A stretch of DNA of 51,822 bases from assembly GCA_902572395.1 (NCBI GenBank), contig CACGFX010000008.1:1-51822 (forward strand), written 5' to 3'. The translations under genes were made by a program, and so were the position numbers. Below the pieces are notes generated by a model, which was not told where the DNA came from, searched no databases, and worked only from the letters and a program-made list of their open reading frames with translations. This document shows, in pieces, positions 26,661 through 37,342 of the stretch (the first letter of the stretch is position 1; each line of letters begins with the position of its first letter). The DNA comes from an uncultured Synechococcaceae cyanobacterium (lineage in GTDB: Bacteria; Cyanobacteriota; Cyanobacteriia; PCC-6307; Cyanobiaceae).

Positions 26661-29417
26661 TCAATTCAAAAGTTCGAGTTTTTTAGTAATTCTTTCCTTT
26701 TGTACCGAACCCTCGTTTAATTTAAATCTGCATTCGTCAACAATATCTATTGGAGCCTTTTCAACGAAGTTTTTATTAGATAATCTCTTATTTAAATTTT
26801 CTAATTCAATAGTCACCTTTTTTAAATCCTTGGTTAACCTTTCCTTTAATGCATCTATATTTACAAAATCCTGAAAAGGTAAGTAAATCTCTAAATCACT
26901 AATTATCCCTGAAAAAGATTTAACAAACTCTTTTTTATCAACAGCATTAGTTTTAAAAATAAATACTTCAGAAGATTTAGTTAAGGTTTGAATATCATCA
27001 ACTAAAGTTTTTAAAAAATCAATCAATTCATCATTGTCTGAAATTAAATATACAGGACCTTTTTCTGATGGCTTAAGACCTAATTCAGCTCTCAAATTTC
27101 TAATCAACCTAATAATTTCAAAGAGTTGCTGAAAGGAATTATCAAGCTTATTATCAACAAATTTATTTTGGTGAATTGGCCATTTTTGAAGAGATAATAA
27201 TGCATTATCTGGTTTTAGTTGCAGCACATGCCAAAGTTCCTCAGTAATGTGCGGCATAAAAGGATGAATCATTACCAAAATATCATTGAGCACTTTTATT
27301 AAAACTTTTTCAGATATTTGTCTATTTTTAGTCTCTTTATTATTAAACCTTTGTTTAGCAAATTCTACATACCAGTCACAAAAATCATTCCACGCAAATT
27401 CATATAGAAGTTTCGCAGATTCTCCCAATTTATATTCTTTCAACAAGGCAGCAACTTTTATATTTACCTGATTCAATTTCGATAAAATCCACTTATCACA
27501 TAACTCTAAGGAAGTTTCATCACTCTCATTAATAGAATAATTATTATTAGAAGTTTTATTAATTAACACAAATTTAGTTGCATTCCATAATTTATTCGCA
27601 AAATTTCTTGAAGCTTCAACAGTTGAAGATGTATCTTTTTTCCTATCAAAATCGAGCCGGATATCTTGTCCAGCGCCTGCAACTTCTCGAATTAAAGCAA
27701 ACCGTAAAGCATCAGAACCATATTTATCAATTAATAGTATTGGATCTATACCATTACCTGAACTTTTGCTCATTTTTTTATTGTTTTCATCTCGAACTAG
27801 ACCATGAATATAAACATCCTTAAAAGGAATATTATTTGTAAAAGTATTCCCCATCATCGTCATTCTTGCCACCCAGAAAAAAATAATATCGAAACCAGTA
27901 ACAAGAACACTATTTGGATACCATTTTTTAAAATCTGGATCATTTATATTTGGCCAACCAAGGGTTGAGAAAGGCCATAAACCACTTGAAAACCATGTAT
28001 CCAAAACATCTTTATCACGTACCAATTTAATATTTAATCCAAATTTTTTATTAGCTTCGATTAAGGCATCTTGTTCATTTCTTGCAACAATATATGGAGT
28101 ATTTTGTTCTATTGAGTCTTGAGAGTCATCTAAAACATACCATGCTGGTATTTGGTGTCCCCACCACAATTGACGACTGATACACCAATCATTAATATTC
28201 TCCAACCAATCCTTATAAACTTTCTCCCAACGTGGAGGAATAAACGATGGTTTTTTAGAATCAATTTCATTAAGACATCCTTGTGATATATCATCCATTT
28301 TCAAAAACCATTGTGTTGACAATAAAGGTTCAATTGGAACCTTACCTCTATCAGAAAAAGGAACAGTATGTTTATAATTCTCTATCTTTGTCAAAAGGCC
28401 TAAGTTATCCAATTCTTTGATAATTTTCTTTCTAGCCTCATATCTATCTAAATTTTGAAAAATACCTGCATTTTTATTTAAAGTTCCATCTTTGTTCATT
28501 ACGTTAATCTGTTTTAAATTATGCCTTTTTCCTATTGCAAAATCATTTGGATCATGGGCTGGAGTAACCTTTACACAACCTGTACCAAAATCTCTATCAA
28601 CATGTGAATCAGCGATAATAGGTATTTCTCTATCAACGAAAGGAACTTTTACTTTAACACCAATAAATTCTTTATATCTATCATCATCAGGATTAACTGC
28701 CACAGCAGTATCACCCAAAAGAGTTTCTGGTCTTGTTGTTGCAACTTCTAAGTACTTATCTAACTGTTCACCACTTTCAGAAATTAAAGGGTATTTAAAA
28801 TGCCATAAATGACCATTTACTTCTTGCATTTCAACTTCAAGATCACTTACTGCAGATTGAGATTCAGGACACCAATTAACCAAATATTCGCCTCTATAAA
28901 TTAAATTCTTTTTATAGAGAATATTAAAAGCTTCAATAACTGCTTCATTTAATTTTTGATCAAGAGTAAATCTTTCTCTAGTCCAGTCAACTGAATATCC
29001 TATCCTTTTTAATTGAGAAACTATTCTTCCTCCACTTTGTTCTTTCCAGTTCCATGCTCTTTTAAGAAATTCATCTCTTCCAATATCCTCGCTTGTTTTG
29101 CCTTCACTTTTTAATTGTTTTTCAAGAATAGTTTGAACAGCTATTGAAGCATGATCAGTCCCTGGTAAGCACAAAACATTCTTACCTAAAAGTCTTTGAA
29201 AACGCACTACAACATCTATCAAAGCCGTATTAAATGCATGCCCCATATGCAAAGATCCAGTTACATTTGGTGGCGGAATAACAATACAAAAAGGCTCCCC
29301 TTCATCCTCAGGGTTAGGACTAAACGCCTTTAGACTTTCCCATTTTTCTTGCCACTTTTTCTCTACTTCAAAAGGTGAATAATTCTCTAAAAATAATTGA
29401 TCATTCATCTCTGTCAT
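26661..29417 (-). CDS. valS: Valyl-tRNA synthetase
   Basis: Class I synthetase that charges tRNA-Val and edits mischarged Thr. The 918-residue protein has the HIGH motif as HMGH in PPPNVTGSLHMGHAF (about 48-62), a CP1 editing domain (TTRPETLLGDTAV; FGTGCVKVTPAHDPND), KMSKS in NKKMSKSSGNG (about 550), the anticodon domain, and a C-terminal coiled-coil (about 855-918). ATG at 29417 is chosen over a TTG two codons before it. It is preceded on the same strand by an A-type Fe-S carrier gene and by tRNA-Val(UAC), its own substrate. A 7-bp A/T palindrome (29434-29452) lies just upstream. Confidence 0.97.
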   Translation of the reverse strand: MTEMNDQLFLENYSPFEVEKKWQEKWESLKAFSPNPEDEGEPFCIVIPPPNVTGSLHMGHAFNTALIDVVVRFQRLLGKNVLCLPGTDHASIAVQTILEKQLKSEGKTSEDIGRDEFLKRAWNWKEQSGGRIVSQLKRIGYSVDWTRERFTLDQKLNEAVIEAFNILYKKNLIYRGEYLVNWCPESQSAVSDLEVEMQEVNGHLWHFKYPLISESGEQLDKYLEVATTRPETLLGDTAVAVNPDDDRYKEFIGVKVKVPFVDREIPIIADSHVDRDFGTGCVKVTPAHDPNDFAIGKRHNLKQINVMNKDGTLNKNAGIFQNLDRYEARKKIIKELDNLGLLTKIENYKHTVPFSDRGKVPIEPLLSTQWFLKMDDISQGCLNEIDSKKPSFIPPRWEKVYKDWLENINDWCISRQLWWGHQIPAWYVLDDSQDSIEQNTPYIVARNEQDALIEANKKFGLNIKLVRDKDVLDTWFSSGLWPFSTLGWPNINDPDFKKWYPNSVLVTGFDIIFFWVARMTMMGNTFTNNIPFKDVYIHGLVRDENNKKMSKSSGNGIDPILLIDKYGSDALRFALIREVAGAGQDIRLDFDRKKDTSSTVEASRNFANKLWNATKFVLINKTSNNNYSINESDETSLELCDKWILSKLNQVNIKVAALLKEYKLGESAKLLYEFAWNDFCDWYVEFAKQRFNNKETKNRQISEKVLIKVLNDILVMIHPFMPHITEELWHVLQLKPDNALLSLQKWPIHQNKFVDNKLDNSFQQLFEIIRLIRNLRAELGLKPSEKGPVYLISDNDELIDFLKTLVDDIQTLTKSSEVFIFKTNAVDKKEFVKSFSGIISDLEIYLPFQDFVNIDALKERLTKDLKKVTIELENLNKRLSNKNFVEKAPIDIVDECRFKLNEGSVQKERITKKLELLN

Positions 29418-29514
29418 GTCCAAATTTTATTTCAATAAACTTTTTGTTTATTTTATCTTGAGAGCAGCCAATTAATGAAAACAATATTAGTTTGCAAAAA
29501 AAGACACATCCATT

Positions 29515-29856
29515 CTACAAAAGTTTGAAGCCAGAACCGCAGGAACAACGTTTTGCATTTTTTGGTGTTGAAATCAGAAATCCACCACCGCTCAAATCAC
29601 CGTAATAATCTAATTTTAAATCTTTAAGTAAATTAAACTTTTTTACATCCGCGTATAAAGTTACTCCTTCAGTTCTTGAAATAGGGGATCCGTTACATGA
29701 ACCTGGCCTCAATTTAATATGCATCCATCCTTCGGAACAGTTTTTATCCTCTACCAAATCAATAGACATTTCTCCTGGAGAACCTCCGAAAGAAGCTTGC
29801 CTAGATAGTTCTGATGCAGCGCTTTGACTGATTGAAAGATTGACGATCTCAGTCAT
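29515..29856 (-). CDS. HesB/IscA-type iron-sulfur carrier
   Basis: A-type carrier that binds or passes on Fe-S clusters. The 113-residue protein keeps the three ligands: Cys54 in PGSCNG, and Cys104 and Cys106 in the terminal RCSCGSGF. The frame runs back into the tRNA gene, but ATG at 29856 gives the natural start MTEIVNLSISQSA, 15 bp after the tRNA ends. Residues about 24-43 carry a short insertion relative to standard IscA. It could deliver clusters to photosystem or radical-SAM targets; the sequence does not say which. It lies between tRNA-Val and valS on the same strand. Confidence 0.88.
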   Translation of the reverse strand: MTEIVNLSISQSAASELSRQASFGGSPGEMSIDLVEDKNCSEGWMHIKLRPGSCNGSPISRTEGVTLYADVKKFNLLKDLKLDYYGDLSGGGFLISTPKNAKRCSCGSGFKLL

Positions 29857-29871
29857 TAGAAAAATAATAAA

Positions 29872-29943
<72 letters not shown>

Positions 29944-29972
29944 TAATAATAAACCATTCTAATAGATGAAGT

Positions 29973-30005
29973 TGAAATATTTATACTAAGTATTTAAATA
30001 TTTCA
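29973..30005. repeat. Long palindrome between tRNA-Val and mazG
   Basis: TGAAATATTTA (29973-29983) and TAAATATTTCA (29995-30005) are perfect 11-bp inverted copies. Inside, TACT and AGTA (29984-29992) can add four more pairs with a small bulge. It lies in the divergent gap upstream of tRNA-Val (30 bp away) and of mazG (36 bp away). A regulator site or cruciform is possible; no T-run follows in either direction to make a standard terminator. Confidence 0.55.
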
Positions 30006-30041
30006 TGATTGAGGCAAAATTAAATTAATAAAATATATCCT

Positions 30042-30887
30042 ATGTCCTCAAACGATAGATATAACTTACAAAAATATTCCGATTTAGAGACTTTAGAAAG
30101 CTTTAAAGTTTTAATATCTAATATCAAATCATTAAAAAATAAAACTTGGGGATGCCCTTGGCAGAAAATACAGTCTCATCAATCGTTGATCCCATCTTTA
30201 CATGAAGAAAGTAATGAGTTTATAGAGGCTATATATGAAAAAAAGGCGGATAACATATGTGAAGAGTTAGGAGATCTATTATTACAAGTAATGCTTCATG
30301 CTGAAATCGGTTACGAAAAAAAAGAATTTACTCTAAATGATGTTATAAAAAATCTAAACAAGAAAATTATTAATAGACATCCATATATTTTCAAAAAAAA
30401 AGAAAAAGTATCTCTAGAAAAATCCCAACAGATTTGGGAAAACATTAAAAATTCAGAAAAAGAAACACCTCATATGGAATCATCAATTAGTAAAAATTTA
30501 AATATGAAAATCAAAAATTTACCACCAATTGTTGGAACAGATAAAATCACAAATGTTGTTAAAGAATATGGTTTTAAATGGGAGAGTACCGATCAGATTT
30601 TTGAAAAGTTAGAAGAAGAGATTAATGAATTAAAGGAAGCAATTAAAAGTAATAATGATTCAGAAATAAAAAATGAATTTGGGGATATTTACTTTACCCT
30701 TCTGAATATTTCAAACTTTTTAAAAATAAATCCTGAATCAGCTCTTCAAAAAACTAATAAAAAATTTTTAGACAGATTTTCAATCGTTGAACATCATGCA
30801 GGCGATAATATTAAAAAACAAACTCCTAAAGACTTTCAAAGGCTTTGGCAAATAGCCAAGGGAAAACTTAAAAGAAAAAATTCTTAA
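30042..30887 (+). CDS. mazG: Nucleoside triphosphate pyrophosphohydrolase MazG
   Basis: House-cleaning enzyme that splits NTPs/dNTPs, and possibly (p)ppGpp, to monophosphates. The 281-residue protein has two MazG domains: the N-terminal has WGCPWQKIQSHQSL, HEESNEFIEAI and CEELGDLLLQVMLHAEI (about 40-95); the C-terminal has LEEEINELKEAI and NEFGDIYFTLLNI (about 190-230), then a final DFQRLWQIAKG. Cyanophages carry single-domain MazG proteins; this two-domain host form is the E. coli type. speE starts 7 bp later, so it leads a unit with speE, speB and perhaps gcvT. Confidence 0.94.
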   Translation: MSSNDRYNLQKYSDLETLESFKVLISNIKSLKNKTWGCPWQKIQSHQSLIPSLHEESNEFIEAIYEKKADNICEELGDLLLQVMLHAEIGYEKKEFTLNDVIKNLNKKIINRHPYIFKKKEKVSLEKSQQIWENIKNSEKETPHMESSISKNLNMKIKNLPPIVGTDKITNVVKEYGFKWESTDQIFEKLEEEINELKEAIKSNNDSEIKNEFGDIYFTLLNISNFLKINPESALQKTNKKFLDRFSIVEHHAGDNIKKQTPKDFQRLWQIAKGKLKRKNS

Positions 30888-30894
30888 AAAGCAA

Positions 30895-31746
30895 ATGACT
30901 AATATTTCAACTTGGATAGATGAATATCATAAAGGCTCAAGATTCGGTCTAAATGGAGATGTTTTAATTAAACAAAAATCACAATATCAAGAAATTATTG
31001 TTATTGAAAATGAATACTATGGCAGAGCTTTAATGCTTGATGGTTGTTGGATGACATCACTAAAAGACGAGAAATATTATCATGAGTGTCTTGTGCATCC
31101 AGCATTAAGTAGCATTGACGAAAAATCTAATGTACTAATTATTGGTGGAGGAGACGGCGGTACAGCAAGAGAATGCATTAAATATTCTCAAATATCAAAA
31201 ATTGATCTAGTAGAAATTGATGAGGAGGTAATCAAAATATCTAAAAAATTTTTAAAAGAAATTGGAGGCGAAGCATGGAATGACAAAAGATTAGAAATAC
31301 ATGTTGATGATGGTGTTAAATGGGTAAAAAAAACAAGAGATAATTTTTATGACGTTATTTTTATAGATTGTTCAGATCCCTCAGAATTTTCAAATTTATT
31401 ATTTTCAGATTCTTTTTATAAAGAATGTAAAAGAATACTTACACCAAAGGGAATATTAGCAACGCAAAGCGAATCTCCTGAATCCTTCAAAAAGATTCAC
31501 ATAAATATTTTGAAAACCCTAAAAAATATATTCAAAGTTTCTGAAACTATGTATTCCTTTGTGCCTATATATCCAAGCGGGATTTGGAGTTGGACATTCG
31601 CTTCTTCAGAAGATCTAAATTTGTCAAAGCAAAATTATGATGAAGTCCTAAAAATAGAAAAAGGATGTGAAATTTGGAATTTAAATTTTCAAAATGCAGC
31701 ATTCAAAATGATGCCAAATAAAATTGTAAAAGAAGTAGATTCATAA
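30895..31746 (+). CDS. speE: Spermidine synthase
   Basis: Transfers aminopropyl from decarboxylated S-adenosylmethionine to putrescine. The 283-residue enzyme has the substrate-loop motif MTSLKDEKYYHECLVHP (about 53-69), the nucleotide loop IIGGGDGGTARE (82-93), an acidic Asp/Glu segment (VEIDEEV) and the catalytic-loop Asp in FIDCSDPSEFS. speB begins 1 bp after its stop. SpeB gives putrescine and SpeE uses it, so the pair forms the second half of the arginine-agmatine-putrescine-spermidine route; arginine decarboxylase is elsewhere. Confidence 0.95.
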   Translation: MTNISTWIDEYHKGSRFGLNGDVLIKQKSQYQEIIVIENEYYGRALMLDGCWMTSLKDEKYYHECLVHPALSSIDEKSNVLIIGGGDGGTARECIKYSQISKIDLVEIDEEVIKISKKFLKEIGGEAWNDKRLEIHVDDGVKWVKKTRDNFYDVIFIDCSDPSEFSNLLFSDSFYKECKRILTPKGILATQSESPESFKKIHINILKTLKNIFKVSETMYSFVPIYPSGIWSWTFASSEDLNLSKQNYDEVLKIEKGCEIWNLNFQNAAFKMMPNKIVKEVDS

Positions 31747-31747
31747 G

Positions 31748-32629
31748 ATGACAAAAAATTTATTTAATAATGAAAATGCAATTTATATGGGAGCAAAAAG
31801 AAGCCCAGAGAATTGCTCAATTGGTATTTTTGGAGTTAATTATGACGGGACATGTTCGTTTAAACCAGGAGCAAGATTTGGTCCAGAAGCAATAAGACAA
31901 GTCAGCTCTTGTTTAGAAACATACTGTCCAAAAATAAAAAAAGACTTAGAGGATATTATGTATGTTGATTTTGGATCAATACTAATTGATAAAAATGACT
32001 CAAAGTCCGTTATTGAATCGGTTAAATCAGCAACAAATTATTTAATTAGTAAACGCCTTCGCCCTATTATGCTTGGAGGCGAACACTCTATTACAAGAGG
32101 TGCTATTGAAGCATTAGTAAAAAAATATCCAGATTTAATATTGGTTCAACTTGATGCTCATGCAGATTTAAGAGAATCATATATAGGGAATGAACATAGT
32201 CATGCTTGTACTATGAAAAGATGCTTGGAAGTGCTACCTGAAAAAAAAATTTTGCAAGTAGGAATTAGAAGTGGGACTAAAGAAGAATTTGAAATCATGC
32301 ATAACAACAACCAATTAGTTAACTTTTGTCCAGGCGGAAATGCACATGAGTTAAAACAAGCTCTTCTCCCATACGCGAAGTCTCCAATCTATTTAACAAT
32401 AGATTTAGATTGGTTTGATCCCAGTTTAATAGCGGGGACGGGCACTCCAGAACCGGGAGGATTTTTTTGGAATGATTTTGAAGAAATACTGAAAACTTTA
32501 AAAGACCTTAGAATTGTGGCTTCAGATATTGTGGAATTATCTCCAGAAATTGATAAAAGCGGAGTAAGTAGCATAGTTGCAGCCAAAGTACTTAGAAGCT
32601 TAATTTTGTCATTAGAAAATATGCAATAA
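31748..32629 (+). CDS. speB: Agmatinase-type ureohydrolase
   Basis: Binuclear manganese hydrolase, expected to convert agmatine to putrescine and urea. The 293-residue protein keeps all metal ligands of the arginase family: His113 (GGEHS), Asp136, His138 and Asp140 (DAHADLR), and Asp219 and Asp221 (DLDWFDP). The N-terminal GVNYDGTCSFKPGARFGPEAIR is typical of the agmatinase branch. The adjacent speE supports agmatine over guanidinobutyrate or other guanidino substrates, but specificity is inferred. Urea released here could feed a urease if one is encoded. Confidence 0.9.
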   Translation: MTKNLFNNENAIYMGAKRSPENCSIGIFGVNYDGTCSFKPGARFGPEAIRQVSSCLETYCPKIKKDLEDIMYVDFGSILIDKNDSKSVIESVKSATNYLISKRLRPIMLGGEHSITRGAIEALVKKYPDLILVQLDAHADLRESYIGNEHSHACTMKRCLEVLPEKKILQVGIRSGTKEEFEIMHNNNQLVNFCPGGNAHELKQALLPYAKSPIYLTIDLDWFDPSLIAGTGTPEPGGFFWNDFEEILKTLKDLRIVASDIVELSPEIDKSGVSSIVAAKVLRSLILSLENMQ

Positions 32630-32673
32630 AAAATTTCTAAACTACAGTGTAAAAAGACTAAATTTAATATTTC

Positions 32674-33786
32674 ATGGATTTGCTAAAAAGTCCTCTTTAT
32701 TCAAAATATGTTGAATCTAATGCAAAATTAGTGGATTTTGCAGGTTGGGAAATGCCCATATCATTTTCAGGATTAATTAAAGAGCATGAATCAGTTAGAT
32801 CTTCAGCAGGATTATTTGATATTTCTCACATGGGTGTGATTTCTATCAAGGGAATCAATCCAAAGGATTATATTCAAAAACTTTTTCCCACTAATTTATA
32901 CTCCTTTTCTGAAGGACAAGGACTTTATACAGTAATGCTCAATCATAAAGGAGGAATAATTGATGACTTAATAATTTATGACCTCGGTATAAAAGAAAAT
33001 GACATATCAGAATTATTGTTAATAGTTAATGCAAGTAGATATGAAAAAGATTTTCAGTGGATAAAAAATAATTTAAATATGTCTGAAATTTCGATAACAA
33101 ACTTTAAAAAAGACAAAGTACTTTTAGCACTGCAGGGAAAAAACTCATTTAATTTATTTGAAGAATGGATTGAATCTTCGATATCACATATCCCTAACTT
33201 TGGATGCGAATATAAAATTTTTGAACATATTTCGCCTAAAGAAAAAATTTTCTTTTCAAAGACAGGCTATACGGGGGAAAATGGTCTAGAAATACTTTTA
33301 TCTAAAAAAGCAGCAATTAATTTATGGAATTTCTCAATTTCCAAAAATGTTGCACCTTGTGGTTTAGGAGCTAGAGATACACTTAGACTTGAAGCAGGCA
33401 TGCATCTTTATGGTCAAGATATAAATGAAGAAACTTCTCCATATGAAGCAGGGTTAGGCTGGCTAGTGCATCTAGAAAATAATCACGAATTCTTTGGAAG
33501 AAGATTTCTTGAAGAGCAGTCAAGATTAGGTATTCAAAAAAAGTTAGTTGGTCTCTCTATAGAAGGTAAAGCAATAGGAAGAAAAGGTTGTGCAGTTCTT
33601 AAAGGTGAAGAAAATATTGGGACTATCACAAGCGGCAGTTGGTCTCCAACTAAACAACAAGCTATAGCTTTTGCATACATCAATACTTCGCATGCCGTAA
33701 TAAATCATGAAGTTCAAGTATCAATAAGAGGCAAACAATTCAAAGGGGTAATTACAAAGAGAGCGTTTTATAAAAAAAATTATTAA
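32674..33786 (+). CDS. gcvT: Glycine cleavage system T protein (aminomethyltransferase)
   Basis: Takes the methylene group from aminomethyl-lipoyl-GcvH to tetrahydrofolate and releases ammonia. The 370-residue protein has the folate-binding core: [12 protein letters not shown] (23-34), [47 protein letters not shown] (about 230-244), and a C-terminal barrel with TSGSWSPT. It is 44 bp after speB and far from gcvP-gcvH, so the system is split in this genome. I see no glycine-riboswitch-like element in the short leader. Confidence 0.95.
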   Translation: MDLLKSPLYSKYVESNAKLVDFAGWEMPISFSGLIKEHESVRSSAGLFDISHMGVISIKGINPKDYIQKLFPTNLYSFSEGQGLYTVMLNHKGGIIDDLIIYDLGIKENDISELLLIVNASRYEKDFQWIKNNLNMSEISITNFKKDKVLLALQGKNSFNLFEEWIESSISHIPNFGCEYKIFEHISPKEKIFFSKTGYTGENGLEILLSKKAAINLWNFSISKNVAPCGLGARDTLRLEAGMHLYGQDINEETSPYEAGLGWLVHLENNHEFFGRRFLEEQSRLGIQKKLVGLSIEGKAIGRKGCAVLKGEENIGTITSGSWSPTKQQAIAFAYINTSHAVINHEVQVSIRGKQFKGVITKRAFYKKNY

Positions 33787-33841
33787 CTAAATTTACCCTT
33801 AAAGAATTATTATAAGTTATTGATAAATAAATCAAACTTAG

Positions 33842-35638
33842 ATGAGAAACAAAATTTGCAAAGAACTCAATAATACAGATATTGGTAAATTAGTTAATTT
33901 ATGCGGATGGGTAGATAGAAGAAGAGATCATGGTGGTGTAATTTTTATTGATTTAAGAGACCATAGTGGATTTCTACAAATAACAATTAACCCCGATGAT
34001 GGTGCAGATCTATTTAAACAGGCAGAAACTCTAAGAAATGAAACAGTAATAATGGTTAGCGGAATTATTAACGAAAGGCCAAAAGATTCAATAAATAAAA
34101 ATTTAAGTACTGGAGAGTTAGAGCTTAAAGTTAAAGATTTGCAAATTCTCAACCAAATTAAAAAAAACCTACCTTTTCCAGTATCTATACATGATTATGA
34201 AAATACAAAGGAGGAACTCAGATTAAGATATAGATACCTCGATTTAAGAAGAGGCAAATTACTAGAAAATTTAAAAACAAGACATAAAATTATTAAAGTT
34301 GCTAGAGAATTTCTTGATAATTTTGGATTTACAGAAGTAGAGACTCCATTACTTACAAAATCAACTCCAGAAGGCGCTCGCGATTTTCTTGTTCCTGCAC
34401 GTCTTTCGAATGGAGATTTTTTTGCTCTACCTCAATCCCCACAACTATTTAAACAACTTTTAATGGTGGGAGGCTTAGATAAGTATTATCAAATCGCAAA
34501 ATGTTTCCGTGATGAAGACTTAAGGGCAGATAGACAGCCAGAGTTTACGCAATTAGATATTGAAATGAGCTTTATTAGTGAAGAAGAAATAATCTCTTTT
34601 AATGAAAGTCTTATAAAAAAAATATGGAAAGAAGTATTAAATATTAATTTTGATAATGCTTTTCCAAGAATGTCATGGCAAGCAGCAATGGATAATTATG
34701 GCACTGATAGACCAGACACTAGATATCAAATGTTATTAAAAGATTTAGGAGAAGTATTAGGTGATATTGGCTTTAATATTTTCACCAAGGCTATTAAGTC
34801 TGGAGGTTCTATAAAATCCATAACAGTCAAAGGAGGAAATTTAAGTATTAGCAACGTAAGAATTAAACCAGGAGGTGATATCTTCCAAGTAGCTCAAGAT
34901 GCAGGAGCTGGTGGTTTGGCCTTTATAAGGGTCAAAAGAGATGAGCTTGAGACTATTGGGGCAATTAAAAATAATCTAAATGAAGAGCATATAACTGATA
35001 TTTTAAGAATCACCGAAGCGCAAGATGGAGACTTAATTCTCTTGGGTGCTGGAGATAAACAAATTGTCAACCAGTCATTAGATAGAGTGAGACAATACAT
35101 CGCAAAAGACTTAAATCTCATAGATAAAAGTAAATGGAATTTCTTATGGGTAACTGATTTCCCGATGTTTGAGAGAAATGAAGAGGAAAATAGATATGAA
35201 GCTTTACATCATCCTTTTTGTTCTCCAAAAAATATAAAATCTAAAGATCCTGAAAACTTGCAAAAAGAAATCGAGGACTCTACAGCAAATGCTTATGACT
35301 TAGTTCTTAATGGCTTGGAATTAGGAGGTGGGTCTTTACGTATTCATGAAGCAAACTTGCAAAGAGAGGTTTTGAAAACGGTAGGACTTACTGCTAAAGA
35401 GATTAATGAAAAATTTGGATTTTTAATAGAAGCTTTAGAAATGGGTGCTCCTCCTCATGGTGGAATAGCGTTTGGATTAGATCGTATTACCATGCTGATC
35501 ATAGGTGCAGATTCAATCAGAGAAACAATAGCGTTTCCAAAAAATCAACAAGCAAAATGTCTTCTCACAAATGCGCCTTCAAATGTCTCAGAATCACAAT
35601 TAAAAGAATTAGATATTGAAATAACAATTGATGAATAA
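33842..35638 (+). CDS. aspS: Aspartyl-tRNA synthetase
   Basis: Class II synthetase of the bacterial type, 598 residues. N-terminal OB fold with [20 protein letters not shown], motif 1 region ([22 protein letters not shown]), motif 2 ([19 protein letters not shown]), the inserted GAD domain (about 290-410) that marks the bacterial form, and motif 3 ([12 protein letters not shown]). All are intact. Whether it charges only tRNA-Asp or also tRNA-Asn cannot be settled from this window. pyrG follows after 75 bp. Confidence 0.97.
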   Translation: MRNKICKELNNTDIGKLVNLCGWVDRRRDHGGVIFIDLRDHSGFLQITINPDDGADLFKQAETLRNETVIMVSGIINERPKDSINKNLSTGELELKVKDLQILNQIKKNLPFPVSIHDYENTKEELRLRYRYLDLRRGKLLENLKTRHKIIKVAREFLDNFGFTEVETPLLTKSTPEGARDFLVPARLSNGDFFALPQSPQLFKQLLMVGGLDKYYQIAKCFRDEDLRADRQPEFTQLDIEMSFISEEEIISFNESLIKKIWKEVLNINFDNAFPRMSWQAAMDNYGTDRPDTRYQMLLKDLGEVLGDIGFNIFTKAIKSGGSIKSITVKGGNLSISNVRIKPGGDIFQVAQDAGAGGLAFIRVKRDELETIGAIKNNLNEEHITDILRITEAQDGDLILLGAGDKQIVNQSLDRVRQYIAKDLNLIDKSKWNFLWVTDFPMFERNEEENRYEALHHPFCSPKNIKSKDPENLQKEIEDSTANAYDLVLNGLELGGGSLRIHEANLQREVLKTVGLTAKEINEKFGFLIEALEMGAPPHGGIAFGLDRITMLIIGADSIRETIAFPKNQQAKCLLTNAPSNVSESQLKELDIEITIDE

Positions 35639-35646
35639 GAATATAT

Positions 35647-35695
35647 ATGGATGATCTAAAAGTTTTTTGTTTAAATAAAATATAAGGAGGCAGTG
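35647..35695 (+). promoter_or_regulatory. pyrG leader: short ORF and displaced Shine-Dalgarno
   Basis: The 75 bp between aspS and pyrG holds a 12-codon ORF (ATG 35647 to TAA 35683-35685, MDDLKVFCLNKI) whose stop overlaps a perfect AAGGAGG (35684-35690). That ribosome site is 23 bp before the pyrG ATG, too far for normal use; only a GTG at 35693 (four-codon frame) is near. It may capture ribosomes for reinitiation or be a regulatory leader. No function is proven. Confidence 0.35.
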
Positions 35696-35713
35696 CTTAA
35701 TTAAAAATATTTA

Positions 35714-37324
35714 ATGTCAAAATTTGTTTTTGTCACCGGAGGAGTAGTTTCTAGCATTGGTAAAGGAATCGTAGCTGCAAGTTTAGGTAGATTATTAAAG
35801 TCTAGAGGATATAGTGTTTCAATATTAAAACTAGATCCATATCTAAATGTTGATCCAGGCACAATGAGCCCTTTTCAACATGGAGAAGTATTTGTAACCG
35901 AAGATGGAGCTGAAACCGATCTAGATTTAGGTCACTACGAAAGATTTACTGATACTGCAATGACTAGGTTGAACAGTGTAACAACGGGATCTATTTATCA
36001 AGCAGTTATTAATAAAGAAAGAAGAGGTAATTATAACGGTGGAACTGTGCAAGTAATACCTCACATAACGGGAGAAATTAGAGAAAGGATTCATAGAGTA
36101 GCCGCTAACAGCAATGCAGATATTATTATTACTGAAATTGGTGGAACAGTCGGTGATATTGAATCTCTACCTTTTTTAGAGGCAATAAGAGAATTCAAAA
36201 ATGATGTCAATAAGAACGATGTTGCATACATACACGTAACATTACTTCCTTACATCAAAACCTCTGGCGAAATAAAAACTAAACCAACACAACATTCAGT
36301 GAAAGAATTAAGATCAATTGGAATTCAGCCAGATTTACTTGTATGCCGAAGTGATAAATCTATCAATGAAGCTCTAAAAAAGAAACTTAGTGGATTTTGT
36401 GGAGTAAATATTAAGTCAGTAATAGAAGCATTAGACGCAGACAGTATTTATTCTGTACCTCTTTCTTTAAAAAAAGAAGGTTTATGCAAAGAAACCCTGA
36501 AGTATTTAGACCTTGAAGATAAAAAATGTGATTTGAAAAATTGGGAGCAACTAATACACAACCTAAGAAATCCTGGAGATCCAATAAAAGTTGCCCTTGT
36601 AGGCAAATATATTGAACTTGGAGATGCATATTTATCCGTTGTTGAAGCTTTAAGACATGCATGTATTGAACAAAAGGCTTTATTAGATTTACATTGGGTC
36701 AGCGCTGAAATGATAGAAAAAAATTCAGCAGAAACTTACTTAAATGAAGTTGATGCAATTGTCGTACCCGGGGGATTTGGCAATAGAGGAGTCAATGGAA
36801 AAATTTCGGCTATAAAATTCGCAAGAGAAAATAAAATTCCCTTTTTAGGTTTGTGCCTTGGTATGCAATGTGCAGTTATAGAATGGGCCAGGAATGTAGC
36901 TAATCTTCCAGATGCATCTAGTTCAGAACTAGACCCAAACACTCCAAATCCAGTGATACATTTATTACCAGAACAGGAAGATGTAGTTGATTTAGGTGGG
37001 ACAATGAGACTTGGAGTTTATCCATGTAGATTGACAAAAAATACAACTGGAAAAAACTTATATGATGAGGATGTTATATATGAGAGACATCGACATAGAT
37101 ACGAATTTAATAATTACTACAAACAAAGTTTTTTAGATTCTGGATACAAAATTAGTGGTACATCACCAGATGGCAGATTAGTTGAATTAATTGAGTTAGA
37201 AAATCATCCATACTTCTTAGCCTGTCAATATCATCCTGAGTTTTTATCACGGCCTGGCAAACCTCATCCTTTATTTAAAGGATTAATAAAAGCCTCTCAA
37301 GATAAGTTAACTCAATCAAATTAA
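35714..37324 (+). CDS. pyrG: CTP synthase
   Basis: Makes CTP from UTP, ATP and glutamine. It has 536 residues. The synthase domain starts [14 protein letters not shown] (P-loop) and contains [22 protein letters not shown] in pieces near 38-58, and [11 protein letters not shown]. The glutaminase domain has the PGGFGNRG oxyanion segment, the nucleophile Cys381 in GLCLGMQ, and the His/Glu pair in QYHPEF near the end. The ATG is fixed by the conserved N-terminus [10 protein letters not shown] but has no close Shine-Dalgarno; see the leader entry. Confidence 0.97.
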   Translation: MSKFVFVTGGVVSSIGKGIVAASLGRLLKSRGYSVSILKLDPYLNVDPGTMSPFQHGEVFVTEDGAETDLDLGHYERFTDTAMTRLNSVTTGSIYQAVINKERRGNYNGGTVQVIPHITGEIRERIHRVAANSNADIIITEIGGTVGDIESLPFLEAIREFKNDVNKNDVAYIHVTLLPYIKTSGEIKTKPTQHSVKELRSIGIQPDLLVCRSDKSINEALKKKLSGFCGVNIKSVIEALDADSIYSVPLSLKKEGLCKETLKYLDLEDKKCDLKNWEQLIHNLRNPGDPIKVALVGKYIELGDAYLSVVEALRHACIEQKALLDLHWVSAEMIEKNSAETYLNEVDAIVVPGGFGNRGVNGKISAIKFARENKIPFLGLCLGMQCAVIEWARNVANLPDASSSELDPNTPNPVIHLLPEQEDVVDLGGTMRLGVYPCRLTKNTTGKNLYDEDVIYERHRHRYEFNNYYKQSFLDSGYKISGTSPDGRLVELIELENHPYFLACQYHPEFLSRPGKPHPLFKGLIKASQDKLTQSN

Positions 37325-37342
37325 TATTCTTAATTTTTTTGA

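Noticed and set aside
29434-29452. AATAAAC/GTTTATT hairpin as a terminator between the Fe-S carrier gene and valS
   Set aside because: The stem has a single G-C pair and no T run follows on the minus strand, so it would be too weak to terminate. It is kept only as a note with valS.
32630-32673. Glycine riboswitch before gcvT (or gcvP)
   Set aside because: The leaders are 44 bp or less and A/T-rich, with none of the conserved purine-rich aptamer elements.
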